Source: Calditrichota bacterium
GTDB lineage: Bacteria > Calditrichota > Calditrichia > RBG-13-44-9 > J042
Length of the DNA stretch: 64,000 nucleotides
Assembly: GCA_013150955.1 (NCBI GenBank)
Contig: JAADJD010000017.1
Coordinates: 1 to 64,000 of the forward strand
Reading direction: 5' to 3'
Position 1 is the first letter of the stretch. Each line of letters opens with the position of its first letter. A model generated the notes under the pieces. That model was not told where the DNA came from. It saw only the letters and a program-made list of their open reading frames with translations, and made no database searches. Both the position numbers and the translations under genes were made by a program. Positions 36,318 through 45,810 of this stretch are shown here, in pieces.

Positions 36318-37853
36318 ATGAAAAATCGACGCACTATTATTGGGATTGTGATTGCCAGCCTCATCGTTCTGGTGGCGGTAGGTGGGTATTTCATGTTTTC
36401 CGATTCAGGAGCGGGGACGGAAACGGAGCAGCAGGCGGATGGTCAGTTGTGGACCTGCGGCATGCACCCGGAGGTGATTCTGGACAAACCCGGAAATTGC
36501 CCCATTTGTGGTATGAAGCTGGTACCGGTAAAAGGTACGGGCGCGGTTGAAGAAGACATGGGCGACATGCAGCATGAGGACATGGCTGCCGATGCCCAGA
36601 AAGAAAAGAAACCCAAAAAAGAACGTAAGATCCTTTACTGGCGGGCTCCCATGGATCCCACCGAAATTTATGATCGACCCGGAAAATCTAAAATGGGAAT
36701 GGACCTGATCCCCGTTTATGAAGACGAGGCCGAATTGGGCGCCGGAGGAACGGTTCGCATTGATCCGGTTACCGTTCAGAATATGGGGATTCGAATGGCC
36801 CGCGTGGAAAAGCGGGATTTTCACAAAGTGATTCGCACCGTGGGGTACATCGAATACAATGAGAAAACGCTGTACACAGTATCTCCAAAGATTTCCGGCT
36901 GGATTGAGCGGTTATATGTGGATTTTACCGGCCAGATGGTTTATCCCGGTCAGCCATTGCTGGAAATTTATTCTCCGGAACTGGTGACTACTCAGGAAGA
37001 ATATTTGCTGGCATTGAACAATCTAAAACTGGTAAATAAAACCTCTTTTCAATCGATCAGGGACGGGGCGGAGTCCCTCTTAAAAGCTTCCCTGCAGCGC
37101 CTGAAATACTGGGATATTCCCGATTCGGAAATTCGGCGACTGGAAGAAACGGGCGAGGTTCGGAAGACTCTCCAGTTGCAGGCCCCGGCACGGGGGGTGG
37201 TCATTCACAAAAATGCAGTGGAAGGCTCCTACGTGAAGGAGGGACAGCCGCTGTATCAGATCGCGGACCTGTCCACCGTCTGGGTATACGCCACGGTGTA
37301 CGATCACGAGTTGCCCTGGATTGAACTGGGACAGGAAGCCAGCATGGAACTGTCCTATTTGCCGGGAAAAACCTTTAAAGGACGTATCATCTATATTTAT
37401 CCCTATCTGGATAAGAAAGCCCGTGACGTAAAAATCCGCATGGAATTCGAGAATCCCGATCTGGAGCTGCGTCCCGGAATGTATGCCAATGTGATGATCA
37501 AGGGCAAAACCATTCCCGATGCCCTGGTGATTCCTTCGGAGGCGGTCATTCGCTCTGGGGTACGGAACATCGTATTTGTGGTGCGCGAACCGGGCAAGTT
37601 TGAACCCCGTCAGGTGAAGATCGGGGAAGAAGGGGAAGATGGCCTGCTGCGGATCCTCTCGGGACTGCTGCCGGGCGAAAAAATTGTGGTGTCCGCGCAG
37701 TTCATGCTGGATAGTGAAAGCCGATTACAGGAAGCCATTCAGAAATTGCTGAAAGAACGCATGAAAAAACAGCAATCGAAAGGTGCAGAATCGCGCCCGG
37801 ATGAGATGGAAGGAATGGATCATTCGAAACCCATGAATGAGCATGCGCACTAA
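36318..37853 (+). CDS. cusB: CusB-like periplasmic adaptor with heavy-metal-binding domains
   Basis: Membrane fusion protein, 511 residues, linking the RND pump to the outer-membrane channel. An N-terminal anchor (6-28) is followed by a heavy-metal-binding domain TCGMHPEV..GNCPICGMKLVPV with both cysteine motifs (about 46-72). A second degenerate copy lacks cysteines (YWRAPMDP, KMGMDLIPVYED, about 105-137). Then come the adaptor lipoyl/barrel domains (GWIERLYVDFTGQMVYPGQPLLEIYSPEL). The C-terminus ends in a Met/His tail (MEGMDHSKPMNEHAH). The domains suggest Cu(I)/Ag(I) loading of CusA. Confidence 0.93.
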   Translation: MKNRRTIIGIVIASLIVLVAVGGYFMFSDSGAGTETEQQADGQLWTCGMHPEVILDKPGNCPICGMKLVPVKGTGAVEEDMGDMQHEDMAADAQKEKKPKKERKILYWRAPMDPTEIYDRPGKSKMGMDLIPVYEDEAELGAGGTVRIDPVTVQNMGIRMARVEKRDFHKVIRTVGYIEYNEKTLYTVSPKISGWIERLYVDFTGQMVYPGQPLLEIYSPELVTTQEEYLLALNNLKLVNKTSFQSIRDGAESLLKASLQRLKYWDIPDSEIRRLEETGEVRKTLQLQAPARGVVIHKNAVEGSYVKEGQPLYQIADLSTVWVYATVYDHELPWIELGQEASMELSYLPGKTFKGRIIYIYPYLDKKARDVKIRMEFENPDLELRPGMYANVMIKGKTIPDALVIPSEAVIRSGVRNIVFVVREPGKFEPRQVKIGEEGEDGLLRILSGLLPGEKIVVSAQFMLDSESRLQEAIQKLLKERMKKQQSKGAESRPDEMEGMDHSKPMNEHAH

Positions 37854-37901
37854 TCCCATAGAAATGTGGAAACTGCATAAAGAGAGGATGGAGAGCGACT
37901 T

Positions 37902-40900
37902 ATGTTAGAGAAGATCATAGAAGCGTCGGTAAACAATCGGTTCCTGGTGATCCTGTTTACCATTATCATTGCGCTGGGTGGCATTTACACCATGTTACAG
38001 ACACCCGTGGATGCCATCCCGGATTTAAGTGATGTTCAGGTGATTATTTTCACCGAATATCCTGGTCAGGCCCCCCAGGTGGTGGAGGACCAGGTGACCT
38101 ATCCCCTGACCAGCGCCATGCTGGCGGTACCATACGCCAAAGTGGTGCGGGGGTATTCCTTTTTTGGATTGTCCTTTGTGTACATCATTTTTGAAGATGG
38201 CACCGACCTTTACTGGGCCCGAAGCCGGGTTCTGGAATATTTGAATTACGTTTCCAAGAACTTACCACCGGGAGTCACCCCGTCCCTGGGCCCCGATGCC
38301 ACCGGTGTGGGATGGGTGTTTGAATACGTGCTGGATGGTGGTGATAAATACGATCTGCAGCAACTGCGCTCCATCCAGGACTGGTACCTGCGTTACGAGC
38401 TGATGAGCGTTCCCGGTGTGGCCGAAGTGGCCAGCATCGGCGGGTACGTAAAGCAATATCAAGTTGAGGTGGATCCCAACAAACTGCTGGCATACAACAT
38501 CCCCCTAAGCAAGGTCAAAATGGCCATCAAGCGCAGCAACAACGACGTGGGTGGCCGATTAATCGAAATGGGCGAAACCGAATTCATGGTTCGCGGACTG
38601 GGGTACATTCAATCCATCGAAGATGTGGAGAATATCCCGGTGGGTGTGGATGAGAACGGTACGCCCATCTTGATTAAAAATATTGCCAACGTTCACATTG
38701 GACCGGAATTGCGCCGGGGTCTGGCCGACCTGAATGGTGAAGGCGAAGTGGTTGGTGGCATAGTGGTGATGCGCTGGGGCGAAAACGCCCTCAAAACCAT
38801 TCATGCGGTTAAGGAAAAGCTGAAAGAGCTGGAAAAAGGGTTACCTGAAGGGGTCAAGATCATTCCGGTATACGACCGTTCCGGCCTGATTGAACGCGCC
38901 ATCGACAATTTAAAAGAGAAGCTAATCGAAGAAAGTCTGGTGGTTGCCCTGGTCACCATCATCTTTCTGCTGCATTTCCGAAGTTCACTGGTGGCCATTT
39001 TTACCCTCCCCATGGGAATCCTGATGGCCTTCCTGGTCATGTATTACCAGGGGATTAACGCCAACATCATGTCACTGGGAGGAATTGCGATCGCCATCGG
39101 CGCCATGGTCGATGCGGCCATCGTGATGATAGAGAATGCCCATAAACACATCGAACGGTACGGTGGTAAAAAGGACCACTGGCAATTGATCATCGATTCT
39201 TCCAAGGAAGTGGGACCGGCGCTGTTCTACTCGCTATTGATCATTACCCTGTCGTTTTTACCGGTGTTTGCTCTGCAGGCGCAGGAAGGTCGACTGTTTA
39301 AGCCGCTGGCGTACACCAAAACTTACGCCATGGCAGCCGCTGCGCTGCTGTCCATCACCATCGTACCGGTGCTGATGGGATACTTCATCCGCGGCAAGAT
39401 TATGCCGGAAGAAAAGAATCCCATCAATCGTTTCCTGATCCGGGTTTACCGGCCCATTATTCACCTGGTTTTGCGATTTAAGTGGACCACCATCATCGTT
39501 GCCATCGTCATTCTGCTGATTTCGATCTGGCCGGTGGAACACATCGGATCCGAATTCATGCCCCCATTGAACGAGGGCGACCTGCTGTACATGCCCACCA
39601 CGGATCCGGGCATCAGCATCACGAAGGCCAAGGAAATTTTACAACAGACGGACAAGATCATTAAAAGTTTTCCTGAGGTGGAAAGTGTGTTCGGAAAGAT
39701 TGGTCGCGCGGAAACGGCCACCGACCCGGCACCCCTTTCCATGATCGAAACCACAATCATGCTAAAGCCGAAGGAAGAATGGCGGCCGGGCATGACCATG
39801 GACAAGCTGGTCGAGGAACTGGATAAGGCCATTCAGTTTCCGGGACTGACCAATGCCTGGACCATGCCCATTAAAACCCGAATCGACATGCTTTCCACCG
39901 GTATTAAAACCCCTATTGGAATCAAGTTGATGGGGCCGGATCTGGAGGTGCTATCGGATCTGGGTCGGCGCATCGAAACGGTTATCCGGGAAGTTCCGGG
40001 GACGTTGAGTGTCTTTGCCGATAAGACCGTGGGTGGGAATTATCTGGACTTCAAGATCAAGCGAGAGGAGGCCGCCCGTTACGGCCTGACGGTAGGCGAC
40101 GTGCAGGATATTATCACCTCGGCCATTGGTGGCATGAACGTCACCTATACGGTGGAGGGGCTGGAACGTTATCCCGTAAACGTGCGCTATGCACGGGAAT
40201 TGCGGGACAATATCGAAGCGCTGAAGCGGGTGTTGATTCCCACGCCCACGGGCGCTCAAATTCCCCTGCACTACGTGGCCGACCTCGAAATCAAGAAAGG
40301 TCCACCGGTGATCAAGAGCGAAAACGCCCGTAAAACCGCCTGGCTGTACGTGGACATTCGGGACATTGACGTGGGAACCTACGTGAAGAATGCCAAAAAG
40401 GCAGTTGAGGAAAAAGTGGACTTTCCCGAAGGCTACAGTATCGTCTGGAGTGGCCAGTATGAATATATGGAACGTGCCCAGCAGCGACTGCGCCTGGTCA
40501 TTCCCATTACCCTGGTGATTATCTTCCTTCTGTTGTATTTCAACTTCAAAAACATTCAGGAAAGCCTGATCGTGATGCTTTCGCTACCGTTTTCGCTGGT
40601 CGGTGGTATCTGGTTCATGTACATACTGGATTACAACTTTAGCGTGGCTGTGGGGGTGGGCTTTATTGCCCTTGCAGGGGTAGCCGCCGAAACGGGTGTG
40701 GTCATGCTCATTTACCTGGATCATGCCTACAAGCACCGAAAGTTGCACGGAAAATTGCGATCGCTGAAAGACCTGTACGATGCCATCATCGAAGGGGCTG
40801 TGGAGCGTGTGCGTCCCAAGATGATGACCGTAACCGCCATCATGGCCGGTCTGTTGCCCATCCTGTGGGGAACGGGTACCGGTTCTCAGGTAATGAAGCG

Positions 40901-41063
40901 CATTGCGGCACCCATGGTGGGCGGTATGGTGACTTCGACCATTCTCACCCTGGTGGTTATCCCGGCCATTTACTATCTGTGGAAGAGTCGGGAAGTGAAA
41001 CGCATCATGGCGGAATTGCAGGAAAACAATGACGACAGCAGTGAAGCGAAAGAAGAGAAATAA
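37902..41063 (+). CDS. cusA: CusA-like heavy-metal RND transporter
   Basis: Inner-membrane proton-driven heavy-metal efflux pump of 1053 residues, full length, with twelve predicted membrane helices. Motifs typical of the heavy-metal branch: GAMVDAAIVMIENAHK in TM4, ESVFGKIGRAETATDPAPLSMIETT, and the Met-rich WTMPIKTRIDMLSTGIKTP of the porter domain (written in parts). The Met residues and this clade match monovalent Cu/Ag pumps rather than CzcA zinc pumps, but specificity is an inference. It is the third structural gene of the cusCBA set. Confidence 0.95.
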   Translation: MLEKIIEASVNNRFLVILFTIIIALGGIYTMLQTPVDAIPDLSDVQVIIFTEYPGQAPQVVEDQVTYPLTSAMLAVPYAKVVRGYSFFGLSFVYIIFEDGTDLYWARSRVLEYLNYVSKNLPPGVTPSLGPDATGVGWVFEYVLDGGDKYDLQQLRSIQDWYLRYELMSVPGVAEVASIGGYVKQYQVEVDPNKLLAYNIPLSKVKMAIKRSNNDVGGRLIEMGETEFMVRGLGYIQSIEDVENIPVGVDENGTPILIKNIANVHIGPELRRGLADLNGEGEVVGGIVVMRWGENALKTIHAVKEKLKELEKGLPEGVKIIPVYDRSGLIERAIDNLKEKLIEESLVVALVTIIFLLHFRSSLVAIFTLPMGILMAFLVMYYQGINANIMSLGGIAIAIGAMVDAAIVMIENAHKHIERYGGKKDHWQLIIDSSKEVGPALFYSLLIITLSFLPVFALQAQEGRLFKPLAYTKTYAMAAAALLSITIVPVLMGYFIRGKIMPEEKNPINRFLIRVYRPIIHLVLRFKWTTIIVAIVILLISIWPVEHIGSEFMPPLNEGDLLYMPTTDPGISITKAKEILQQTDKIIKSFPEVESVFGKIGRAETATDPAPLSMIETTIMLKPKEEWRPGMTMDKLVEELDKAIQFPGLTNAWTMPIKTRIDMLSTGIKTPIGIKLMGPDLEVLSDLGRRIETVIREVPGTLSVFADKTVGGNYLDFKIKREEAARYGLTVGDVQDIITSAIGGMNVTYTVEGLERYPVNVRYARELRDNIEALKRVLIPTPTGAQIPLHYVADLEIKKGPPVIKSENARKTAWLYVDIRDIDVGTYVKNAKKAVEEKVDFPEGYSIVWSGQYEYMERAQQRLRLVIPITLVIIFLLLYFNFKNIQESLIVMLSLPFSLVGGIWFMYILDYNFSVAVGVGFIALAGVAAETGVVMLIYLDHAYKHRKLHGKLRSLKDLYDAIIEGAVERVRPKMMTVTAIMAGLLPILWGTGTGSQVMKRIAAPMVGGMVTSTILTLVVIPAIYYLWKSREVKRIMAELQENNDDSSEAKEEK

Positions 41064-41123
41064 GATGTTCGGGAGAGGATTAGAAGGAACCTCTCCCGGT
41101 AAATTCAAGAGGAAGGATACGCA

Positions 41124-41933
41124 ATGATTCCCATACTCTTTAAAATCGGGCCCCTTGAGATCGGCAGTTATGGGGTAATGATGGCTATGGCGTTTCTCAT
41201 AACTGCCCTGGTGCTGGCCAGAGAGCTGCGCCTGCGCGACATGCCCGCTGAATGGGCATACGAGCTGGTGCTGTGGGCGGCACTGGGTGGCATCATAGGG
41301 GCCCGATTGTATTTCATACTGGAGCATTTTCCCGAATTTCTGGCCGATCCCCTGGGCATGATCTTCAGCCGGGGTGGACTCACCTGGTACGGAGGGTTTT
41401 TCCTGGGGAGTCTGACCGTCCTGTGGAAAATTTCCCGACTGCCGGTTTCCACCCTGGAGCTGGCCGATATCATTGCCCCGTTGATTTTATTAGGGTATGC
41501 GATCGGGCGCATTGGCTGTCTGCTTTCCGGGGATGGCGATTATGGGGTTCCCACAGACGTGCCCTGGGCCATGGCCTTTCCCAACGGTCTGGTTCCCACA
41601 GATGTGCCCGTGCATCCCACGCCGTTGTACGAAACCCTGCTCTCGGGATTGTTTTTCCTGATGCTGTGGCGATTTCGGCGGATTGCCACCCGGGGCTGGA
41701 TGGTCAGTGGTCTGCTCATTTTCTACGGTCTGGAACGGTTCATTGTGGAATTCTGGCGTCGGACACCGGCGGTTTTCGGCTGGATGACCATGGCGCAGAT
41801 CATTAGCATTGGCCTGATTGTAACGGGTACGGCTTTCGGCGTGTACACCTGGAAGTTAGCTGCACGGCGACGAAAAGAAGAGTTGCAACAATTGGTTCAT
41901 AAAACAACGGTGAAAGTGCATTCAGCCAGTTAA
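41124..41933 (+). CDS. Atypical Lgt-like (prolipoprotein diacylglyceryl transferase family) membrane protein
   Basis: A 269-residue polytopic membrane protein of the Lgt family with about seven helices. The conserved C-terminal LERFIVEFWRR is present. However, the catalytic-region motifs differ from housekeeping Lgt: GGLTWYGGFFLG has Tyr where the usual motif has His, and GRIGCLLSGDGDYG replaces the usual GRxGNFxNxE. HPTPLYE is kept. It lies between cusA and the PII-like gene with short gaps, so it belongs to the metal operon. It may modify an operon lipoprotein or have diverged in function. Confidence 0.8.
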   Translation: MIPILFKIGPLEIGSYGVMMAMAFLITALVLARELRLRDMPAEWAYELVLWAALGGIIGARLYFILEHFPEFLADPLGMIFSRGGLTWYGGFFLGSLTVLWKISRLPVSTLELADIIAPLILLGYAIGRIGCLLSGDGDYGVPTDVPWAMAFPNGLVPTDVPVHPTPLYETLLSGLFFLMLWRFRRIATRGWMVSGLLIFYGLERFIVEFWRRTPAVFGWMTMAQIISIGLIVTGTAFGVYTWKLAARRRKEELQQLVHKTTVKVHSAS

Positions 41934-41950
41934 ACGTTGGGAGAAAAACG

Positions 41951-42292
41951 ATGAAAGAAATCAAAGCCTATATACGCGTGGAAAAAGCCGTGGATGTACT
42001 GCGTGCTCTGGACGAAGCCGGCATCGATGGGGTGACCCTGATCGATGTCATGGGCATGGGGACGCTGGCCGATCCCCAGCAAACCAAATATTCCATTGAA
42101 TACGTGGAGAAGTATTCGCGGATTTCCAAACTGGAAGTGGTCTGTCGCGATGAGGATGTCCACAAGATTGTGGAAACCATTCGTAAGGCGGCGTACACCG
42201 GTTTAAAAGGCGACGGCATGATCTATGTCTCTCCCGTGGATATGGTGGTGAAGATTCGTACGGGAGCGCAGGGAGAAGCCGCGCTATCGTGA
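41951..42292 (+). CDS. PII-like regulator of the metal-efflux-associated group, copy 1
   Basis: A 113-residue PII/GlnB-fold protein. It keeps the fold landmarks (KEIKAYIRVEKAVDVLRAL, VMGMG, VHKIVETIRKAAYTGLKGDGMIYVSPVD). The T-loop region around ADPQQTKYSIEYVEKYS differs from GlnB/GlnK, and the uridylylation YRGxEY motif is absent. I relate it to the PII-NG group reported next to CusABC-type pumps. It is probably a cytoplasmic sensor acting on the efflux system rather than on nitrogen. A paralogue lies at 51789. Confidence 0.88.
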   Translation: MKEIKAYIRVEKAVDVLRALDEAGIDGVTLIDVMGMGTLADPQQTKYSIEYVEKYSRISKLEVVCRDEDVHKIVETIRKAAYTGLKGDGMIYVSPVDMVVKIRTGAQGEAALS

Positions 42293-42360
42293 TGCGAACG
42301 GCGGATTTCCACTAAGGAAAGCGCGGTTCCACACAACCCATCAAAACAAAGGAGGCCGTT

Positions 42361-42858
42361 ATGAAACGGTGGATGCAGTGGATAGGAATTGGCAGTTTGT
42401 TGGCATTGGCGCTGTACGTTTTCCCGGGTTCAACGACTGCCCAGCAACACATGGGCGGGATGCAACATATGCAGCATCAACAGGGCCAGGGAATGATGAA
42501 TATGCAGAATATGATGCAGCACATGCAGCAGATGATGGCCCGCATGCAGGGTATGATGCAGGGAAGCCAGCATATGCAACACATGCAGGGTCAATCCGGC
42601 ATGATGCATGGTCAGGGCAACAACCACATGGCGCAGATGATGCAGCACATGAACACCATGGGCCAGACCATGCAGGAAATGATGCAACAGATGAACGCCA
42701 TGATGCAGAATGCGGAAATGATGAACAATCCGCAGATGAAGGAGCACATGGAGCAAATGCAAAAGCATATGCAGGAAATGATGCAGGCCATGGAAGGGAT
42801 GATTCAGAACATGGAGCAGATGCATCAGAGCGGTGGCACGGAAAAGGGTAAAAAGTAG
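42361..42858 (+). CDS. Met/His/Gln-rich periplasmic protein, putative copper sponge
   Basis: A 165-residue exported protein: signal peptide (about 1-27, ending TTAQQ), then an almost pure low-complexity body of Met, Gln, His, Asn and Gly. I count 43 Met in 165 residues, many as MM, HM or QM pairs, with His interspersed. This is the thioether/imidazole chemistry expected for Cu(I)/Ag(I) binding. The second half also has Glu and Lys and may be helical. A strong AAAGGAGG precedes the ATG. I know of no exact family. It sits in the middle of the cus-type operon. Overlapping frames on both strands are artefacts of the repeats. Confidence 0.82.
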   Translation: MKRWMQWIGIGSLLALALYVFPGSTTAQQHMGGMQHMQHQQGQGMMNMQNMMQHMQQMMARMQGMMQGSQHMQHMQGQSGMMHGQGNNHMAQMMQHMNTMGQTMQEMMQQMNAMMQNAEMMNNPQMKEHMEQMQKHMQEMMQAMEGMIQNMEQMHQSGGTEKGKK

Positions 42859-42944
42859 AAGAGAACGCACGCCTCATCAACCGCATCCGGGGGGGGAAGC
42901 CCGATGGTTTCTCCCCGGGTGTTAAAACGAAAGGAGAAGCGATC

Positions 42945-43367
42945 ATGAAAACGGTGATTCCTGTTCTGATTGTTTTACTGGCTATTGCGAGCTGGATTCC
43001 GATGGCGGACACAACGAGTGATGTTCGAGCCCAGTCCAGCAAATGGGTGGCGCCCAGCTGGGCAGATACACTGAGCAATCCCTATAAAAACGATGTGAAA
43101 GCCACCGAAGCAGGAAAGACCATTTTTAATCAGCTGTGCGCCATTTGCCATGGCAACTCCGGTAAAGGCGATGGCGTGGCCGGCATGGCACTCAATCCCC
43201 GACCGGCCAATTTGACTTCCGATGCGGTGCAAAGTCAGAGTGACGGCGCCCTTTACTGGAAGATCACCACCGGGCGACCGCCCATGGCGTCGTACCGGGA
43301 ATCGCTTACGGATGAACAGCGCTGGCAGGTGGTCAACTACATCCGGCAGCTGGGTAAAAAGAAATAA
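42945..43367 (+). CDS. Monohaem class I cytochrome c
   Basis: A 140-residue exported c-type cytochrome. A signal peptide is followed by one haem site CAICHGNSGKGDG (CxxCH at about 65-69); a likely distal Met lies in GRPPMASY, and the terminal helix is DEQRWQVVNYIRQL. It presumably carries electrons in the periplasm. Its place between the Met-rich protein and the porin suggests redox handling of copper or link to a respiratory complex. Neither is shown by sequence. Confidence 0.9.
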   Translation: MKTVIPVLIVLLAIASWIPMADTTSDVRAQSSKWVAPSWADTLSNPYKNDVKATEAGKTIFNQLCAICHGNSGKGDGVAGMALNPRPANLTSDAVQSQSDGALYWKITTGRPPMASYRESLTDEQRWQVVNYIRQLGKKK

Positions 43368-43403
43368 TAAATCATCGGAGAACCATTTGGGAAGGAGTGG
43401 CTT

Positions 43404-44603
43404 ATGAAACGGAATGCTTTATGGATGGTGGTTGTTGGCTTATGGTTGGTTATGGGATTTTCGCAAAATGGATTGGCTCAGGATGTGGCATCGGTACAGC
43501 AGGAAGTGAAGAAATTGAAACCTGGATTGAGCCGCTTTTTACTCCGGGGTTATGCCCATTCGGGATTTGAGCGCTACGAGAAGGAAAACAGCTTCGTCGG
43601 CGGTAGCTTTAATCCCATTTTTCTGTGGCAACAATCCGATCGTCTATTATTTGAAGGAGAGCTGGAAGTGGCCCTGGAGCATGGCAGCACCACAATTGGA
43701 CTGGAATATGCAAACATGTCCTACATTTTAAACAAACGCATGATCATTCGAGTGGGAAAATTCTTGATTCCGTTTGGAATTTTTGCCGAGCGCCTGCATC
43801 CCCGTTGGATTAATCGCCTGCCCTCCAATCCACTGGGATTTGACCACGGGGAGCAGGTTGGCCCGGCAGCGGCGCTGGGTGCGGAGATTCGCGGTGGGGC
43901 ACCCCTGGGTGCATCCAAAATCAACTATTCGATTTATTTGATCAATGGCCCCAGCCTGAACGATGGCAGCGAAAATCCCGAAGAGGCCGGGATGCTCCAT
44001 TTTGACAATTATGAGGATAACAATACCAACAAGGCCATCGGCGGGCGCTTTGGATTCCTGCCCTTTTCCAGCTCGGCTCTGGAACTGGGTGTCTCCGCAC
44101 AGTTTGCCAAGGTGGGCAACGAAAATACCATTTATCAGGACGTGGGTGCCCGCTTGTTTGCCCTGGATTTATCCCTGGTCAAAACCATTCCCTCGTTAAA
44201 GGGCATTGTGGATGTTAAGGCACAGTACAGCATGACTCAGGTGGATGATGCCCGGTATGTCGATCCCGAAAATCCCGGGCAGACCTACACGTTTAAAAAC
44301 GAAAATGCCGCCTATTTTGTCCGCGGCACATTTAAACCCGCATTTGTGGCCAATACGTTCATTCAGAAGCTGGAATTTGCTGGCCGCTATTCCGTGCTAA
44401 CTCTGGCGGAAGGCGCAGCCTGGGGCGGGGAAAAACGCCAGTGGGCCTTCAGTTTAAATTACTGGCTGGATTGGCGCACGGTGGTCAAATTTTCCTACCA
44501 GTACACCGACGCCCCGGGTGCAGAAGAAGCAGCAGTGGAACATGAGGAAGAGGGGACACCGCTGGGTGGGGCGTTCCTGATTCACTGGTCATTTGGATTC
44601 TAA
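43404..44603 (+). CDS. Porin-like outer-membrane protein
   Basis: A 399-residue exported protein: signal peptide (about 1-25), a short coiled coil (SVQQEVKKLKPGLSRF), then beta-strand-rich sequence (FLLRGYAHSGFER, MIIRVGKFLIPFGIFAERLHPRW) ending in GGAFLIHWSFGF with a C-terminal aromatic residue. This matches OprP/OprO-like or related porins. The strand RVGKFLIPFG is a common landmark. The substrate is not readable, but the metal-operon position suggests permeation of metals or their ligands. AAGGAG precedes the ATG. Confidence 0.85.
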   Translation: MKRNALWMVVVGLWLVMGFSQNGLAQDVASVQQEVKKLKPGLSRFLLRGYAHSGFERYEKENSFVGGSFNPIFLWQQSDRLLFEGELEVALEHGSTTIGLEYANMSYILNKRMIIRVGKFLIPFGIFAERLHPRWINRLPSNPLGFDHGEQVGPAAALGAEIRGGAPLGASKINYSIYLINGPSLNDGSENPEEAGMLHFDNYEDNNTNKAIGGRFGFLPFSSSALELGVSAQFAKVGNENTIYQDVGARLFALDLSLVKTIPSLKGIVDVKAQYSMTQVDDARYVDPENPGQTYTFKNENAAYFVRGTFKPAFVANTFIQKLEFAGRYSVLTLAEGAAWGGEKRQWAFSLNYWLDWRTVVKFSYQYTDAPGAEEAAVEHEEEGTPLGGAFLIHWSFGF

Positions 44604-44633
44604 CGGCACGGAATTTAACAAAAGGAGAATATC

Positions 44634-44909
44634 ATGAATAAACATAAATTGCTTGGCGGGTTGCTGATCCTGGTTGTGGTACTGGTGACCGTCTGGGTCA
44701 TTGGATGTGCATCCAACAAAACTCTGGTAACCGAAAAAAGCGGCGCCCAGCTCTGGGGCGAAAATTGTGTGCGATGCCATAACGCGCCATCCCCTCCGGC
44801 TTTTAACGACTACCAGTGGGAAACCATTGCCATTCATATGCGCGTTCGGGCATCCCTGACGGACGAGGAAGTTCAAAAAATCGTCGAATTTCTAAAAATG
44901 GCCAATTGA
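44634..44909 (+). CDS. Small monohaem cytochrome c lipoprotein
   Basis: A 91-residue protein with a hydrophobic leader (about 6-22) and lipobox VIGC, then one haem motif CVRCH (about 43-47) and the late segment IHMRVRASLTDEEVQKIVEFLK with a possible Met ligand. It is probably a membrane-anchored electron carrier. It is the second cytochrome c of the operon, very small for the class, with a 15-bp gap to the next gene. Confidence 0.86.
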   Translation: MNKHKLLGGLLILVVVLVTVWVIGCASNKTLVTEKSGAQLWGENCVRCHNAPSPPAFNDYQWETIAIHMRVRASLTDEEVQKIVEFLKMAN

Positions 44910-44924
44910 CGAATCGGATAGGTT

Positions 44925-45794
44925 ATGAAATTCCGTGGATTAAAAAATATCTTTACCATCGCTCTGATGCTCCTCCTGTGGCTCTTACCTGCTCAAATGG
45001 CAGTGGGAGCAGGGAAGTGGTCGCTATTTAGTTACCTGTCGTACTATAGTGGTCGGTATTATTTAACGGAGACCACCCGTAGCCTGTATGTTGCGGGTGG
45101 ACTCCGCTATCGCAGTGACCGCTGGAATGTGTCTTTCAGTATGCCATGGATTATTCAGAATTCCAATTTGGTACAGCAAACGGGTAACGTGTTTTATCCT
45201 ATGGGGCCCGATGGAAATGGCCGCTCACACATGGATGGCGATGCCATGGGGATGGGAGATGGCTGGCATTCCCGGCACATGAACTTTCAGGCGCCCACCT
45301 CGCACATCCTCACCGGTCTGGGGGACGCCTACGGCTACATCAGCTACCGGCTGTATGGCGGGGGATTTGCCACGTATGCGGTATTTGCTAATATTCAAAT
45401 CAAAGCACCAACGGCCAGTGTTCAGCGGGGATTTGGCACCGGGGAGTGGGATTATGGCGGCAGTTTTTCCTTTCAAAAACTTTTTTGGCGGAAATGGGGC
45501 GCCATTGTCGAACTGGGAATCCTGGACATTGGCGATCCCGATTCCATCACCTTTAAAAATCCGGTTTTTGGAAGCCTGACGCTGAACTGGTTTGTGAACC
45601 CAAAAGTAGCTCTAACGCTGTATTACCTGTGGTACACACAGATACAGGATCAGGTGGAGCCACCGCGATATGTAAATGGTGGAGTTCACTATCAGATGTC
45701 GAATACCATCACCCTGCTGGTCACAGTGGGGCGGGGGATGAGTTCCAGTAGCGCGGACTTTAACATGTTTACCAGTTTAGAAGTAACACTTTAA
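44925..45794 (+). CDS. Outer-membrane transporter-like protein with Met/His-rich loop
   Basis: A 289-residue exported protein: signal peptide (about 1-29), then alternating strands typical of a small beta-barrel (SLYVAGGLRYRSDRWNVSFSMPW, ATYAVFANIQIKAP, in parts) and a C-terminal strand FTSLEVTL. One loop is metal-ligand rich (SHMDGDAMGMGDGWHSRHMN, about 101-120). It resembles barrel proteins annotated as MetA-pathway or 'transporter' family, but the assignment is loose. The loop and operon context suggest a role in metal passage. Confidence 0.78.
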   Translation: MKFRGLKNIFTIALMLLLWLLPAQMAVGAGKWSLFSYLSYYSGRYYLTETTRSLYVAGGLRYRSDRWNVSFSMPWIIQNSNLVQQTGNVFYPMGPDGNGRSHMDGDAMGMGDGWHSRHMNFQAPTSHILTGLGDAYGYISYRLYGGGFATYAVFANIQIKAPTASVQRGFGTGEWDYGGSFSFQKLFWRKWGAIVELGILDIGDPDSITFKNPVFGSLTLNWFVNPKVALTLYYLWYTQIQDQVEPPRYVNGGVHYQMSNTITLLVTVGRGMSSSSADFNMFTSLEVTL

Positions 45795-45810
45795 AAAAGG
45801 AGGCCATCGG

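Noticed and set aside
40584-41327. Minus-strand 247-residue frame opposite the end of cusA
   Set aside because: It is antisense to conserved transporter sequence; composition is His/Gln-rich from reverse reading.
42359-43078. Long reading frames on both strands across the Met-rich gene
   Set aside because: They are shadows of a repetitive ATG-CAG-rich sequence. The 42361 frame has the ribosome site, signal peptide and operon spacing.
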